Positions 1 to 8,033 of a stretch of DNA of 64,000 nucleotides are shown in pieces. The stretch lies in assembly GCF_003384725.1 (NCBI RefSeq), contig NZ_QNVV01000002.1:1-64000 (forward strand), in the 5' to 3' direction. A program made the position numbers and the translations under genes. The notes beneath the pieces are model-generated. The model was not told where the DNA came from. It was given only the letters and a program-made list of their open reading frames with translations, and did not search any database. Position 1 is the first letter of the stretch. Each line of letters starts with the position of its first letter. The DNA is from Chryseobacterium pennipullorum (GTDB lineage Bacteria; Bacteroidota; Bacteroidia; Flavobacteriales; Weeksellaceae).

Positions 1-239
1 TCTTTAATATTTTTTTAATCAGTGGCCTTGAATGGACAGAAAAATGACATCCGAAATAAGCGTTTAGGAAGATATTATTTTATGGGTAGCATTTACCTTT
101 CAGCGACTGATATTTTATCAGAAGACGAATGAATAATTTGAAAATCATTTAGGTTTTGGCTGAAGCCAATTGAATGTAATTTTATAATGAGAGCGGGCTG
201 AAGCCCGCTCCTATTGAATTATTACTATATGTATGGATA
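1..239. repeat. Long direct repeat, copy 1 (cut by window edge)
   Basis: This block recurs at 311-549 with a constant offset of 310 bases and only a few substitutions and one single-base length difference (an extra T near 180). It is AT-rich and contains two nested palindromes that share the core GGCTGAAGCC, at 156-169 and 191-210. No convincing gene lies in it on either strand. Because the match begins at base 1, the true left end may lie outside the window and further copies may precede it. Confidence 0.9.
191..210. repeat. Dispersed palindrome GAGCGGGCT-GA-AGCCCGCTC (copy a)
   Basis: A perfect 9-bp inverted repeat with a GA centre, followed by CTATT. Identical copies lie at 500-519 and 37285-37304, so it is a dispersed repeat and not only part of the local duplication. 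The short size, the palindrome and intergenic placement resemble REP-type elements, which is an inference. Confidence 0.85.
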
Positions 240-310
240 GAAAATAAGGGTAAGATTAGAAATCAGAACGGATTGCCAGGTCATACGCATACACATCGGT
301 TACCGTTCTG
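240..310. other. Unique spacer between the long repeats, possible gene 3' remnant
   Basis: The spacer has an 8-bp inverted repeat, CAGAACGG at 264-271 and CCGTTCTG at 303-310. On the minus strand an open frame of about 22 codons (256-324) ends in RTVTDVYAYDLAIRSDF and a stop, which reads like the C-terminus of a protein, but an in-frame stop at 325-327 in repeat copy 2 cuts it off. It may be the 3' remnant of a gene interrupted by the repeat, or chance. I see no functional gene in 1-634. Confidence 0.25.
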
Positions 311-549
311 TCTTTAATATTTTTTTAATCAGTGGCCTTGAATGGACAGAAAAATGACATCCGAAATAAGCGTTTAGGAAGATATTATTTTATGGGTAGC
401 ATTTACCTTCCAGCAACTGATATTTTATCAGAAGACGAATGAATAATTTGAAAATCATTTAGGTTTTGGCTGAAGCCAATTGAATGTAATTTATAATGAG
501 AGCGGGCTGAAGCCCGCTCCTATTGAATTTATTACTATATGTACGGATA
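311..549. repeat. Long direct repeat, copy 2
   Basis: This is the second copy of the block at 1-239. Similarity stops at 549, after which the sequences following the two copies are unrelated, so 549 is a real boundary. It carries the same two palindromes, at 466-479 and 500-519. Confidence 0.9.
500..519. repeat. Dispersed palindrome (copy b)
   Basis: Identical to the palindrome at 191-210, within the second long repeat copy, and also followed by CTATT. Confidence 0.85.
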
Positions 550-596
550 TATAACGGCCGGTTAATAGATATAAGTAAAGGGTGGCTACAAAACAA

Positions 597-625
597 ACAA
601 GCCTCCGGAAACTCCGGAGGCTTGT
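597..625 (-). terminator. Terminator of the efflux operon
   Basis: A 13-bp perfect stem (597-609 with 613-625, core GCCTCCGGA/TCCGGAGGC) with a 3-nt loop lies ten bases past the stop of the DHA2 pump gene. On the minus strand it is followed by a T-rich run. Confidence 0.85.
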
Positions 626-634
626 CATTATCTC

Positions 635-2212
635 TTAGTGCATGGCTTCACTCAAATCAATTTTTTCTTTGCTTTTCCGCTCTTTTACGAATAAGATAAA
701 TGGTATGCAAATTAAGAAAGCTAATCCTAAATAAAGGAAAACATCCATATAAGATAATACCGTTGCCTGTTTTGTTACCGACAAATCAAGCATTTTATAG
801 GCCGCATTCATAGCGGCATCAGGAGTCATTCCCTTGGCCATAAAACTGGCTTTAAGTGCACTCAGCCTCTGCTGTACCTCAAAACTGTTTTCATCCAGGT
901 GAGAAATCAGGTTATTCCTGTATTTTTGTCCTGCATTGGCAATGAATGTGGTAATCGCAGCAATACCAAATGATCCTCCAAGCTGTCTCATCATCCCCGT
1001 AAAAGCGGCTCCCTGGCCAATCTCCTGACCTTTCAGCGTACTTAGTGATAAGGAGGTAATCGGAATAAACAGCAACCCGAGACCCGCTCCCCTCACAATC
1101 AGCATCCAGAAGAAGGCATCTTTACTGGTATCCGGAGTCAGAATTTTATACCCCCAGAAACTATAGATAAAGAAAATAAAGAGGCCCAGTGAAACCAGGA
1201 TCTGCTGTTTTGCTCCTTTTGAAAGTAATCTACCAATAATAGGCATCATGAAAGCCGTCGTTAATGCAGCCGGAATCATTAAAGCCCCTGACTGTAAAGC
1301 GGTCCATCCTAAAATACTCTGTGTGTACAGGGGAACAATAAAAGTGGAACCATATAAACCAAATCCCAATACAAAGGACATGACTGTTCCGATTCTTAAA
1401 TTACTGTTCTTCAAAACCCGCAATTCCACAATAGGATATTTACAGGTAAGTTCCCTCCAGAGAAATAATATAAATCCTAATACTGCTGATATTGTGAAGG
1501 TTACAATCATCCCACTGGCAAACCAGTCTTCTTCATGTCCTCTTTCCAAAATAAACTGTAACGATCCAACGGTAATGGCTAATAAAGCAATTCCGAGCCA
1601 GTCAACATCAGAAGCCTTTCTCTTTTCAGCATATCTCGGACTTTTTACAAATTGTAATGTCATCAATGTAGCTGCAATACCAATCGGAATATTAATATAG
1701 AAAATATATGGCCAGCTAAAATTATCAACAATATATCCTCCAAGTGGTGGACCTAATGTTGGACCAATAATCACCCCCAAGCCATAAATTGCCTGGGCCA
1801 TACTTCTTTTTTCAATCGGATAAGATTCCGTAATGATCGTTTGTGAAGTTACCAATAAGGCTCCCCCACCAATTCCCTGCATCAATCTGAAAAATACCAG
1901 TTCCCAGATATTGGTTGCATTTCCACATAAAAATGAAAATATGGTAAATATGATGATGGATGCCGCAAAGTAATTTCTACGTCCAAACTGCTGGGAAAGC
2001 CAGCTCGTCATCGGAACAATGATAACGTTACCGATAGCATAAGCCGTGATGACCCATCCCACTTCTGAAAGCGTAGCTCCAAGATTCCCCTTCATTTCGT
2101 TCAAGGCAACATTTACAATCGTGGAGTCTACAATTTCAAGAAGGGCACAAAGGATAGCTGTGATCGTAATGATCACTCTCCGCGCTCCATATTCTACTAA
2201 TGAATCTTGCAT
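635..2212 (-). CDS. DHA2-family multidrug efflux MFS permease (EmrB-like)
   Basis: A 525-residue proton-driven drug exporter of the inner membrane with about 14 hydrophobic segments, the usual size of the DHA2 (14-TM) class. Motif D1 of that class is seen near residues 27-36 (EIVDSTIVNV), motif A after TM2 around 71-80 (WLSQQFGRRN), and motif C in TM5 (GPTLGPPLGG). It is last in an operon with a TetR regulator, a TolC-type outer-membrane protein and a HlyD-type adaptor, so it should form an EmrAB-TolC-like tripartite pump. A 140-base gap separates it from the adaptor gene, and its own terminator follows. The exported substrate cannot be told from sequence. Confidence 0.92.
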   Translation of the reverse strand: MQDSLVEYGARRVIITITAILCALLEIVDSTIVNVALNEMKGNLGATLSEVGWVITAYAIGNVIIVPMTSWLSQQFGRRNYFAASIIIFTIFSFLCGNATNIWELVFFRLMQGIGGGALLVTSQTIITESYPIEKRSMAQAIYGLGVIIGPTLGPPLGGYIVDNFSWPYIFYINIPIGIAATLMTLQFVKSPRYAEKRKASDVDWLGIALLAITVGSLQFILERGHEEDWFASGMIVTFTISAVLGFILFLWRELTCKYPIVELRVLKNSNLRIGTVMSFVLGFGLYGSTFIVPLYTQSILGWTALQSGALMIPAALTTAFMMPIIGRLLSKGAKQQILVSLGLFIFFIYSFWGYKILTPDTSKDAFFWMLIVRGAGLGLLFIPITSLSLSTLKGQEIGQGAAFTGMMRQLGGSFGIAAITTFIANAGQKYRNNLISHLDENSFEVQQRLSALKASFMAKGMTPDAAMNAAYKMLDLSVTKQATVLSYMDVFLYLGLAFLICIPFILFVKERKSKEKIDLSEAMH

Positions 2213-2352
2213 AAGTTTTTTACGATGTAAAAATCAATTGTTAATTTTGTTTCGCAAGTGAATCGTGAATCTGGAAACAGCCACTTTACATGGACTGCAA
2301 AGCTGATTCACTATTGACAACGAGGTTAATTGACTTTTAACAATTTTAAATA

Positions 2353-3456
2353 TTATTTCAAAGAAACCTCTGCTTTCACATTCATTCCTGTTCTTAATCT
2401 TTTCGCAATATTTTTATCAAGATTTACGAAATCTATTTTTATAGGAAGTCTCTGAACTACTTTTACGAAGTTCCCGCTTGCGTTGTCCGGGGGAAGAATA
2501 GAGAAGGTAGCACCGGTAGCTGGAGAGAATGAGCTTACCACACCCTCGAATTCTTTATCAGGGAAAGCATCAATTTCAATTTTCACTTTTTGTCCCTCTA
2601 CCATTTTGTCTACCTGAGTTTCCTTGAAGTTGGCAACCACCCACTTCTGGTCATTCTTCACTAAAGCAAAAAGCTGTGCTCCGGCTTGCAGGAACTGGCC
2701 CGCCTGAGTAGGCACTTTTCCTACATATCCATCTTCGGGGGCTACAATTACTGTATAGGATAAATTTAATCTAGCATTTTCCACATCTACCTCTCTTTGT
2801 TTCGCAACCGAATTCGCAACACTGATTTGTTGTGAGCTTGCTGCGGTCTGAGAAGAAGCGATAGTCGTCTGCTGTGCAATTTGATTTCTCTGATCTACCA
2901 ATACCTGAAGCTGTTTATCTGCAGACTGCTTAGCAGCCAATGCCTGCTCATACTGCTGTTCTGTAATTGAGTGGTCTTTTACCAGATTGGCATATCTTTT
3001 TAAATCCTGGGAAGTTTTCCATACATTTACTTTAGCGGCTTCAATCTGTGCATTTGCTGTAGCAACAGCAGCCTGTGAACTGCTGATGTTTTTGGAGGTA
3101 GCTGTTGTTGTCGCTTCTGCCGTTGAAATATTGCTTTTCGCTGTTGTCAAAGCAGCCTGTGATTGTTCAAGAGCCATTTTCTGGTCTCTGTTGTCCAAAA
3201 TCACCAGAGTATCGCCTTTTTTTACGAATTGATTATCTTTTACTTTTACTTCAGCAACATACCCGGAGATTTTGGAAATTACCGGTGACATATTGGAAGA
3301 AATCTGGGCATCATCAGTCTCTTCATGGTACTGCCCGTAAGAATAGGCTCTGTAACCATAGATTCCTCCTCCGATGATAACAGCTGCTAAAATGATAGGA
3401 AAAACTAAACTTTTTTTCTTTTTAGGTTCAGCTGACGGTGTATTATTATTTTCCAT
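2353..3456 (-). CDS. HlyD/EmrA-family membrane fusion protein
   Basis: A 367-residue periplasmic adaptor that links an inner-membrane exporter to a TolC channel. A short cytoplasmic N-terminus rich in Lys precedes one membrane anchor (about 17-36). A lipoyl-like half motif follows at about 57-88 (SPVISKISGYVAEV), then a long Ala/Gln/Thr-rich coiled-coil hairpin (about 90-225), the second lipoyl half (APEDGYVGKV) and a beta-barrel domain. It has no lipobox, as is normal for EmrA-type adaptors. The TolC gene lies 16 bases upstream and the DHA2 pump downstream, all on one strand, so the three proteins are expected to assemble together. Confidence 0.92.
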   Translation of the reverse strand: MENNNTPSAEPKKKKSLVFPIILAAVIIGGGIYGYRAYSYGQYHEETDDAQISSNMSPVISKISGYVAEVKVKDNQFVKKGDTLVILDNRDQKMALEQSQAALTTAKSNISTAEATTTATSKNISSSQAAVATANAQIEAAKVNVWKTSQDLKRYANLVKDHSITEQQYEQALAAKQSADKQLQVLVDQRNQIAQQTTIASSQTAASSQQISVANSVAKQREVDVENARLNLSYTVIVAPEDGYVGKVPTQAGQFLQAGAQLFALVKNDQKWVVANFKETQVDKMVEGQKVKIEIDAFPDKEFEGVVSSFSPATGATFSILPPDNASGNFVKVVQRLPIKIDFVNLDKNIAKRLRTGMNVKAEVSLK

Positions 3457-3472
3457 GTTGGGTTCGATCTGA

Positions 3473-4789
3473 TTATTTAATTGTTAAAGTTCCTGTTGTC
3501 TGTAATAGTTTTCTATAGGCCAGTGCCGCATCTGCTTTTGCATTGATTACGCCCACGTTGGCACCGATCTGGGCAGCGTCTGCATCCAATAGTTCCGTCA
3601 TGGTTGCAAGTCCGTTGTCATATTTATTTTTTGTAATTCTGTAATTTTCATTAGCCTGTTCAGCAGATTTTTCGAAAACCGCAATTCTCTTTTTGGAAAA
3701 ATCCGTGTTTTGATATTCCCTGTTGACTTCAAGCTTAATGTTGTCATTCAATAGCTCATCCGTAGCGGCAAGCTGCTTTTCTCTGGCCTGGGACTGTTTC
3801 AGGGAAGAGTTTTCCTTCCAGATATTAGAGAGGTTGTACGATATTCCCACCCCTACGTTGACGGCATTATAAATGGTAAGAAATTTCGGAATGTCGGCCG
3901 CTACGTATCCTCCTGTAAATGCTATTGACGGAAGGTTTTCGGCTTTTGCTGCTTTCGTTCCCAGCTCTGCTGCTTTTCTCTGTTGGGCAAGAGCCTGAAG
4001 GTCCTTACGGTTTTCGTGCGCTTCGTTTACATAGAAACCAACAGGTTTTACCTCTGAACCTTCTTCTATATAATTGGGATCTACTTCCAGCTCAGTCGTT
4101 TCAGGAAGCCCTAATAATAAGTCCATATTGATGTTGGCAATATTGTAATTATTTTTAGCTTCCAGCAGCTGCAGTTCAATATTGGAAGTCTGGAGGTTGG
4201 CCTTCAACCTGTCATTTCTTGCTATTACCCCATTGTTTTCCATTTTAAGAAAAGTTTCATCTCTCTTTTGGGAAGCGGTAAGATTTTCTTCAAAGACTTT
4301 AATAGACTGATTGGCTTTAAACAGGTTATTATACGCCTGTGCAACATTGTAAGCAATCGCGATTTTATCATTTTCCGTGCTTAGTTTGGATGCTTCCACC
4401 AGATATTTTGCAGATTGGATACCATACTTGATTCTGCCTCCGCTGTAAATCGGAACACTCAGGTTGGCTGAACCGTACAGAACCTGATGTACCTCAGGTC
4501 CTCCCGCTCCTCCTGAAACACCCGGAAGTTTCAGATCAATGGTAGGCTTTATCGGAAGATACATATAGCTTCCCGAAACTTTTAGTTCCGGAAGCTGTCT
4601 GTTCTTAGCTTCTAAAAGATCTGCTGTAGCCTCTTCAATTTTGGCCGCGTCGATCTTCAGATTCTTGCTGTTCTGGATTCCCAGCTGCACAGCTTCGTCA
4701 AGAGAAAGTGTTTTTTTCTCCTGAGCATTTGCATTTGCCATTCCTACGAAGAGTGACAATGCAATCACTGAGTTATTTATTCTCTTCAT
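3473..4789 (-). CDS. TolC-family outer-membrane efflux protein
   Basis: A 438-residue protein with a cleavable signal peptide (about 1-22, ending ANANAQ) followed by the duplicated helical layout of TolC/OprM-type channels. The mature part opens with LSLDEAVQLGIQNS, the usual first helix of the family, and later has LATMTELLDADAAQ, the matching signature in the second half. It would form the outer-membrane duct of the efflux pump encoded just downstream. Its first 17 bases overlap the 3' end of the TetR gene, so the two genes are translated from one message. Confidence 0.93.
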   Translation of the reverse strand: MKRINNSVIALSLFVGMANANAQEKKTLSLDEAVQLGIQNSKNLKIDAAKIEEATADLLEAKNRQLPELKVSGSYMYLPIKPTIDLKLPGVSGGAGGPEVHQVLYGSANLSVPIYSGGRIKYGIQSAKYLVEASKLSTENDKIAIAYNVAQAYNNLFKANQSIKVFEENLTASQKRDETFLKMENNGVIARNDRLKANLQTSNIELQLLEAKNNYNIANINMDLLLGLPETTELEVDPNYIEEGSEVKPVGFYVNEAHENRKDLQALAQQRKAAELGTKAAKAENLPSIAFTGGYVAADIPKFLTIYNAVNVGVGISYNLSNIWKENSSLKQSQAREKQLAATDELLNDNIKLEVNREYQNTDFSKKRIAVFEKSAEQANENYRITKNKYDNGLATMTELLDADAAQIGANVGVINAKADAALAYRKLLQTTGTLTIK

Positions 4790-5399
4790 AACCTAAAAGG
4801 TCTTTTAGTAAATATTTTATATGTTTATTAAGTTCTGTGTAGTATTTTTCATCAAAAACATTCTCATCTTCTGTATCGTTAAGGAACTCTTTGTACATTT
4901 CTTTAGCATTGAATGCATAAAACAATGTTCCGCTTACCGTGGAATGAAGCAGGTAAATAGGCGGATTTTTGGTAAAAACTCCATTTTTAAGACCACTTTC
5001 CAGGATCTGGGAATATGTGGAAATAAAACCCATTTTAGTTTGCTTCAGAAACTCTACAATCTGTGGATTCTTCGTGTGAAGCTGTTCCCGCTGCATAATC
5101 CTGTAAAAACATTTCTGAGTCCGGATTCTGTTGGAAAACTGATCTATTATTTTCTCAATCTTCTGCCAGTCGTTGATATCGGTTCTCCCCAAAAGATCTT
5201 TTGAAAAAAACTGCCCTTCATTCATCCTGTATTCTACCAATTTCTCATAAAGCTTCTCTTTGGAGCCAAAATAATATGAGATCATCGATATGTTTACCTG
5301 GGCAGCCTTAGCAATTTCCCGAGTGGAAGTTCCTTCAAAACCCTTTTCAGCAAAGAGCTTTTCAGCTGCGAATAATATATTTTCTTCTTTTGAAATCAT
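4773..5399 (-). CDS. TetR/AcrR-family transcriptional repressor of the efflux operon
   Basis: A 208-residue regulator with the typical N-terminal TetR helix-turn-helix at about residues 25-44 (TSTREIAKAAQVNISMISYY) and a helical C-terminal ligand-binding region. It is the first gene of the operon tetR-tolC-hlyD-DHA2. This is an arrangement in which the repressor usually controls its own operon and is released by a pump substrate. A near-perfect 16-bp palindrome lies over the -33 part of its predicted promoter. The overlap with the tolC gene supports co-expression. The inducer is unknown. Confidence 0.9.
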   Translation of the reverse strand: MISKEENILFAAEKLFAEKGFEGTSTREIAKAAQVNISMISYYFGSKEKLYEKLVEYRMNEGQFFSKDLLGRTDINDWQKIEKIIDQFSNRIRTQKCFYRIMQREQLHTKNPQIVEFLKQTKMGFISTYSQILESGLKNGVFTKNPPIYLLHSTVSGTLFYAFNAKEMYKEFLNDTEDENVFDEKYYTELNKHIKYLLKDLLGYEENK

Positions 5400-5422
5400 G
5401 TGATGTGTCCTTTTTCAGGGCG

Positions 5423-5430
5423 CAAATTTA
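5423..5430 (-). promoter_or_regulatory. Predicted -7 promoter element of the TetR efflux operon
   Basis: Read on the minus strand this is TAAATTTG, an exact match to the Bacteroidota -7 consensus TAnnTTTG. A TTTG element that could serve as the -33 box lies about 19 bases upstream. The start codon at 5399 follows 23 bases later. Confidence 0.6.
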
Positions 5431-5446
5431 CATAAGTTTTTGAACA

Positions 5447-5462
5447 AATCAAACGATTGATT
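5447..5462. promoter_or_regulatory. Candidate TetR operator
   Basis: AATCAAACGATTGATT is a 16-bp palindrome with a single mismatched pair. It covers the -33 region of the predicted TetR promoter and sits between the regulator and the divergent gene at 5509. The position and symmetry fit an autorepressor operator. The assignment is inferred. Confidence 0.45.
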
Positions 5463-5508
5463 GATTTTTTTAATAAAGATTTAATTTATATTTACAAAAA
5501 CTAAATGT

Positions 5509-6564
5509 ATGGGCTTATTTGACTTTCTTTTTAAGAAGAAGAAAAAAAATCAAACAAATGAAGTAATTTTTACGAATGATTTTCAGGAGGAAACGACAGC
5601 TGCTGCACTAACGGAAGAATTGCCTGTTGCTCCTATTATACCTGAAGAAAAACCGGTGATCTCCAGTGAAGAAGGAGATCGCTTTGACAGGGAAATTCTT
5701 GAGGCGTTCAAAAGATTTCATTCTGATCCAGGTCTAGACATCGATATTCATATGGAAGATGAAAAAGGTAATAGGCTTTCTCCTCACCATGCATATGAAA
5801 ATCTTTTTAAAGAGTGGCTGAACATCCAGTCGAAATGGGACCGTATGTCATTACTCTATCAGTTCTGGGATTCATCTCAATTTGAAAAACTTGAGCCATG
5901 GCAAGTGATTGAACGGTTTGTAAAAGATCGTTATCCTAAAAAAGCACTTCTTTATTTTGAGAAAAACATGTCGGACAGACGAAACTTCACCAAAGAAGAA
6001 CTAGTTTCGCTTTCAAAACTTCACCGGGTGTTGCTGGATAATACCACGGCAAGGGAATACATTGAAACAGCCTATCGAAACCACCCTGATGATGATTCTG
6101 TAAAAGTGGAATATGCCACGGTTCTTCATATTGTAGGAAATCATTCTGAAAAGGAACTTTCTCATCAATTGTTTCATGAAGTATCAGACAAAAAGATCCA
6201 ACAGAATCATACGGAATCTGCTTTCGATTGCTTCAGATTTTCTGAAGGGTATATGGATTCCTCCATTTTTGCGATGCTTTATCTGATGAATGCAGAGGCT
6301 GACAATGAGGCATGGGACTCTATTGCAGATGAATACTACTATTGCCCGGTATTCAGGTATGAGCACGCTGTGCAGTTGTCACAAACCGAAAACCCATTGA
6401 GAGCATTAGCCAAGCTTACCTCTTTAAGCCAGGAATTTCCATGGTTCAGAACGGCGTTGGAAAGTACCATCGGTACGATTAAATCCTTGCGCAAACAGCT
6501 TAACAATCCCGATTTTATGGAAAAGGAACTCCAGGAATTTCAAACTTCATTAAAAAATTCGTAG
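5509..6564 (+). CDS. Conserved hypothetical protein, TPR-like helical region
   Basis: I do not recognise a named family. The 351-residue protein starts with a hydrophobic and then very basic stretch (MGLFDFLFKKKKK), followed by an acidic, Pro-rich linker to about residue 55 and then a mostly helical body. The C-terminal half has helix pairs resembling TPR or Sel1 repeats, with Ala and Tyr at regular places. There is no signal peptide or membrane segment. It stands alone, diverges from the TetR operon and converges on holB, with a shared bidirectional terminator at 6645-6670. A scaffolding role is possible but unsupported. Confidence 0.7.
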   Translation: MGLFDFLFKKKKKNQTNEVIFTNDFQEETTAAALTEELPVAPIIPEEKPVISSEEGDRFDREILEAFKRFHSDPGLDIDIHMEDEKGNRLSPHHAYENLFKEWLNIQSKWDRMSLLYQFWDSSQFEKLEPWQVIERFVKDRYPKKALLYFEKNMSDRRNFTKEELVSLSKLHRVLLDNTTAREYIETAYRNHPDDDSVKVEYATVLHIVGNHSEKELSHQLFHEVSDKKIQQNHTESAFDCFRFSEGYMDSSIFAMLYLMNAEADNEAWDSIADEYYYCPVFRYEHAVQLSQTENPLRALAKLTSLSQEFPWFRTALESTIGTIKSLRKQLNNPDFMEKELQEFQTSLKNS

Positions 6565-6644
6565 GAGGTAAAAATAGTGCACATAGCAAGTCCCCATACT
6601 CCAACTCCCGCCAGAAATTAATTCAGTTTCAGCGAGATGTGCAA

Positions 6645-6670
6645 AAAACTCCGGAAGATTCCGGAGTTTT
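6645..6670. terminator. Bidirectional terminator between the 5509 gene and holB
   Basis: A 12-bp perfect stem (AAAACTCCGGAA with TTCCGGAGTTTT) with a 2-nt centre lies between convergent genes. The A and T ends give a U-tract in both directions. Confidence 0.85.
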
Positions 6671-6673
6671 ATA

Positions 6674-7792
6674 CTATATACTTTTATGGATATATCTTGA
6701 TAACTTGATCCCAAGGTCCGTCCATACGATTTTAGGATTTCCGTTCCGGGTAAGATGAAGATCTGCAGTATTGATTTCTTCCAGAATACTTTCAATGTTA
6801 GCCCCGCTGATGAATTTTGAAAACCCTGCCCAATTGAATCCGTTGACATTGATCTTTTTGTAGACCAGATTTTCAGACTGATAGTTCTGAAGCAGAGCCA
6901 GTCTGAAAATTTCTGAACAGTAGTTGAGGAAGTTCTTTTGTTTTTCCCTGTTCCATCCTGCAATTTCTCTTGCCCAGAAAATAATGCTTCTAAGGTACTC
7001 TGGCTTCTTTTTAACCATAAATGCATCCCGTACCCACTGCACAAAAAGCTTTTCAAATTCGTTACTTTTATCTCCGGCATTCAGCAGCTTCATGGCATCA
7101 TTGAGATTTCCCTGCGCCTCGTGAACAATTTCCCGCATTTTTTCGTCCGAAACAGTAAAGTTCTTTTTAAAATAGGTCTCGAGATCCTCATCATGAATTC
7201 TCGGGACTTCTACCACCTGTGTCCTTGAAAGAATAGTAGGAAGAATATCATTGGTACTTTCTGCAGTGAGGAGAATCACCGTTTTGGCCGGTGGCTCTTC
7301 CAGAAATTTCAAAAATTTGTTGGCAGCAGCCACATTCATTTTATCCGCTCTCCAGACCACAAGAATTTTGGTACCGCCCTCGAAACTTTTTAATGAGAAT
7401 TTCTGATTCTGATCATCAATCTCGTCAGCAGAAATAAAAAGCTGCTTGTTTTCGGATTCAAGAAAGGCGGTCCAGTCATCATAACTGGCATAAGGAGAAC
7501 CAAGGATCATTTCCCTGAATCCATCAAACTTATTCTTACTGAGTGAGTTTTTATTATCCGTAAAGACCGGAAAGCTGAAATGCAGATCGAGGTGATTGAG
7601 GTGCTCTACCTTCGCAGCCGCATGCTCATTTTCCCTGCTTAAAATTTCTTTTGCATAGGCCAGTACCATAGGCAATGTCCCGTATCCTTCTTTTCCTACA
7701 AAAAGCTGGGCATGACTTACTCTGTTTTCGGCAATGCTTTCTCTGAGAAGTTTTTTCAGATTTTCCTGTCCGGCGATATTCTCCCAATTCAT
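6674..7792 (-). CDS. holB: DNA polymerase III subunit delta prime
   Basis: A 372-residue clamp-loader AAA+ subunit. It begins with the family's opening (NWENIAGQENLKKLL) and has a degenerate Walker A (FVGKEGYGTLPM) in place of GxxGxGK[ST], as expected because delta prime does not hydrolyse ATP. The sensor and helical part is recognisable from KFLEEPPAKTVILLTAE, the equivalent of the LLKxLEEPP segment of DnaX and HolB. It acts in the replisome by loading the beta clamp. The gene is single and converges on the gene at 5509. Confidence 0.88.
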   Translation of the reverse strand: MNWENIAGQENLKKLLRESIAENRVSHAQLFVGKEGYGTLPMVLAYAKEILSRENEHAAAKVEHLNHLDLHFSFPVFTDNKNSLSKNKFDGFREMILGSPYASYDDWTAFLESENKQLFISADEIDDQNQKFSLKSFEGGTKILVVWRADKMNVAAANKFLKFLEEPPAKTVILLTAESTNDILPTILSRTQVVEVPRIHDEDLETYFKKNFTVSDEKMREIVHEAQGNLNDAMKLLNAGDKSNEFEKLFVQWVRDAFMVKKKPEYLRSIIFWAREIAGWNREKQKNFLNYCSEIFRLALLQNYQSENLVYKKINVNGFNWAGFSKFISGANIESILEEINTADLHLTRNGNPKIVWTDLGIKLSRYIHKSI

Positions 7793-7968
7793 GTTTCAAA
7801 GATAAAAAATCTTATTTCAATATATAAAATTCAGTCTGCTTAAAATAGATAAAAACAGCAGATCATTTCCTGATAAAGAAGGTATACTCCTTTTAATGAT
7901 AGGAATTATCAATAATCTTATTAGAATAAATTTTAAAAATAAATTGTTCGCAATATAATTTTACAAAA

Positions 7969-7976
7969 TATATTTG
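7969..7976 (+). promoter_or_regulatory. Predicted -7 element for the aldehyde dehydrogenase gene
   Basis: TATATTTG is an exact TAnnTTTG match, with a TTG at 7944-7946 in the place of a -33 box. The start codon at 8034 would leave a leader of about 55 bases. Confidence 0.55.
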
Positions 7977-8033
7977 CAGAATAAAAATTAATAATTTCAA
8001 TTCACCAAATTTTCAATACATACACATCAACCA

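Noticed and set aside
82..132. 16-codon frame conserved in both long repeat copies
   Set aside because: Conservation is explained by the duplication, and the frame is too short to judge.
6550..7080. Leftward frame of 176 codons inside holB
   Set aside because: Overlaps holB in another frame; holB has the family motifs and this has none.
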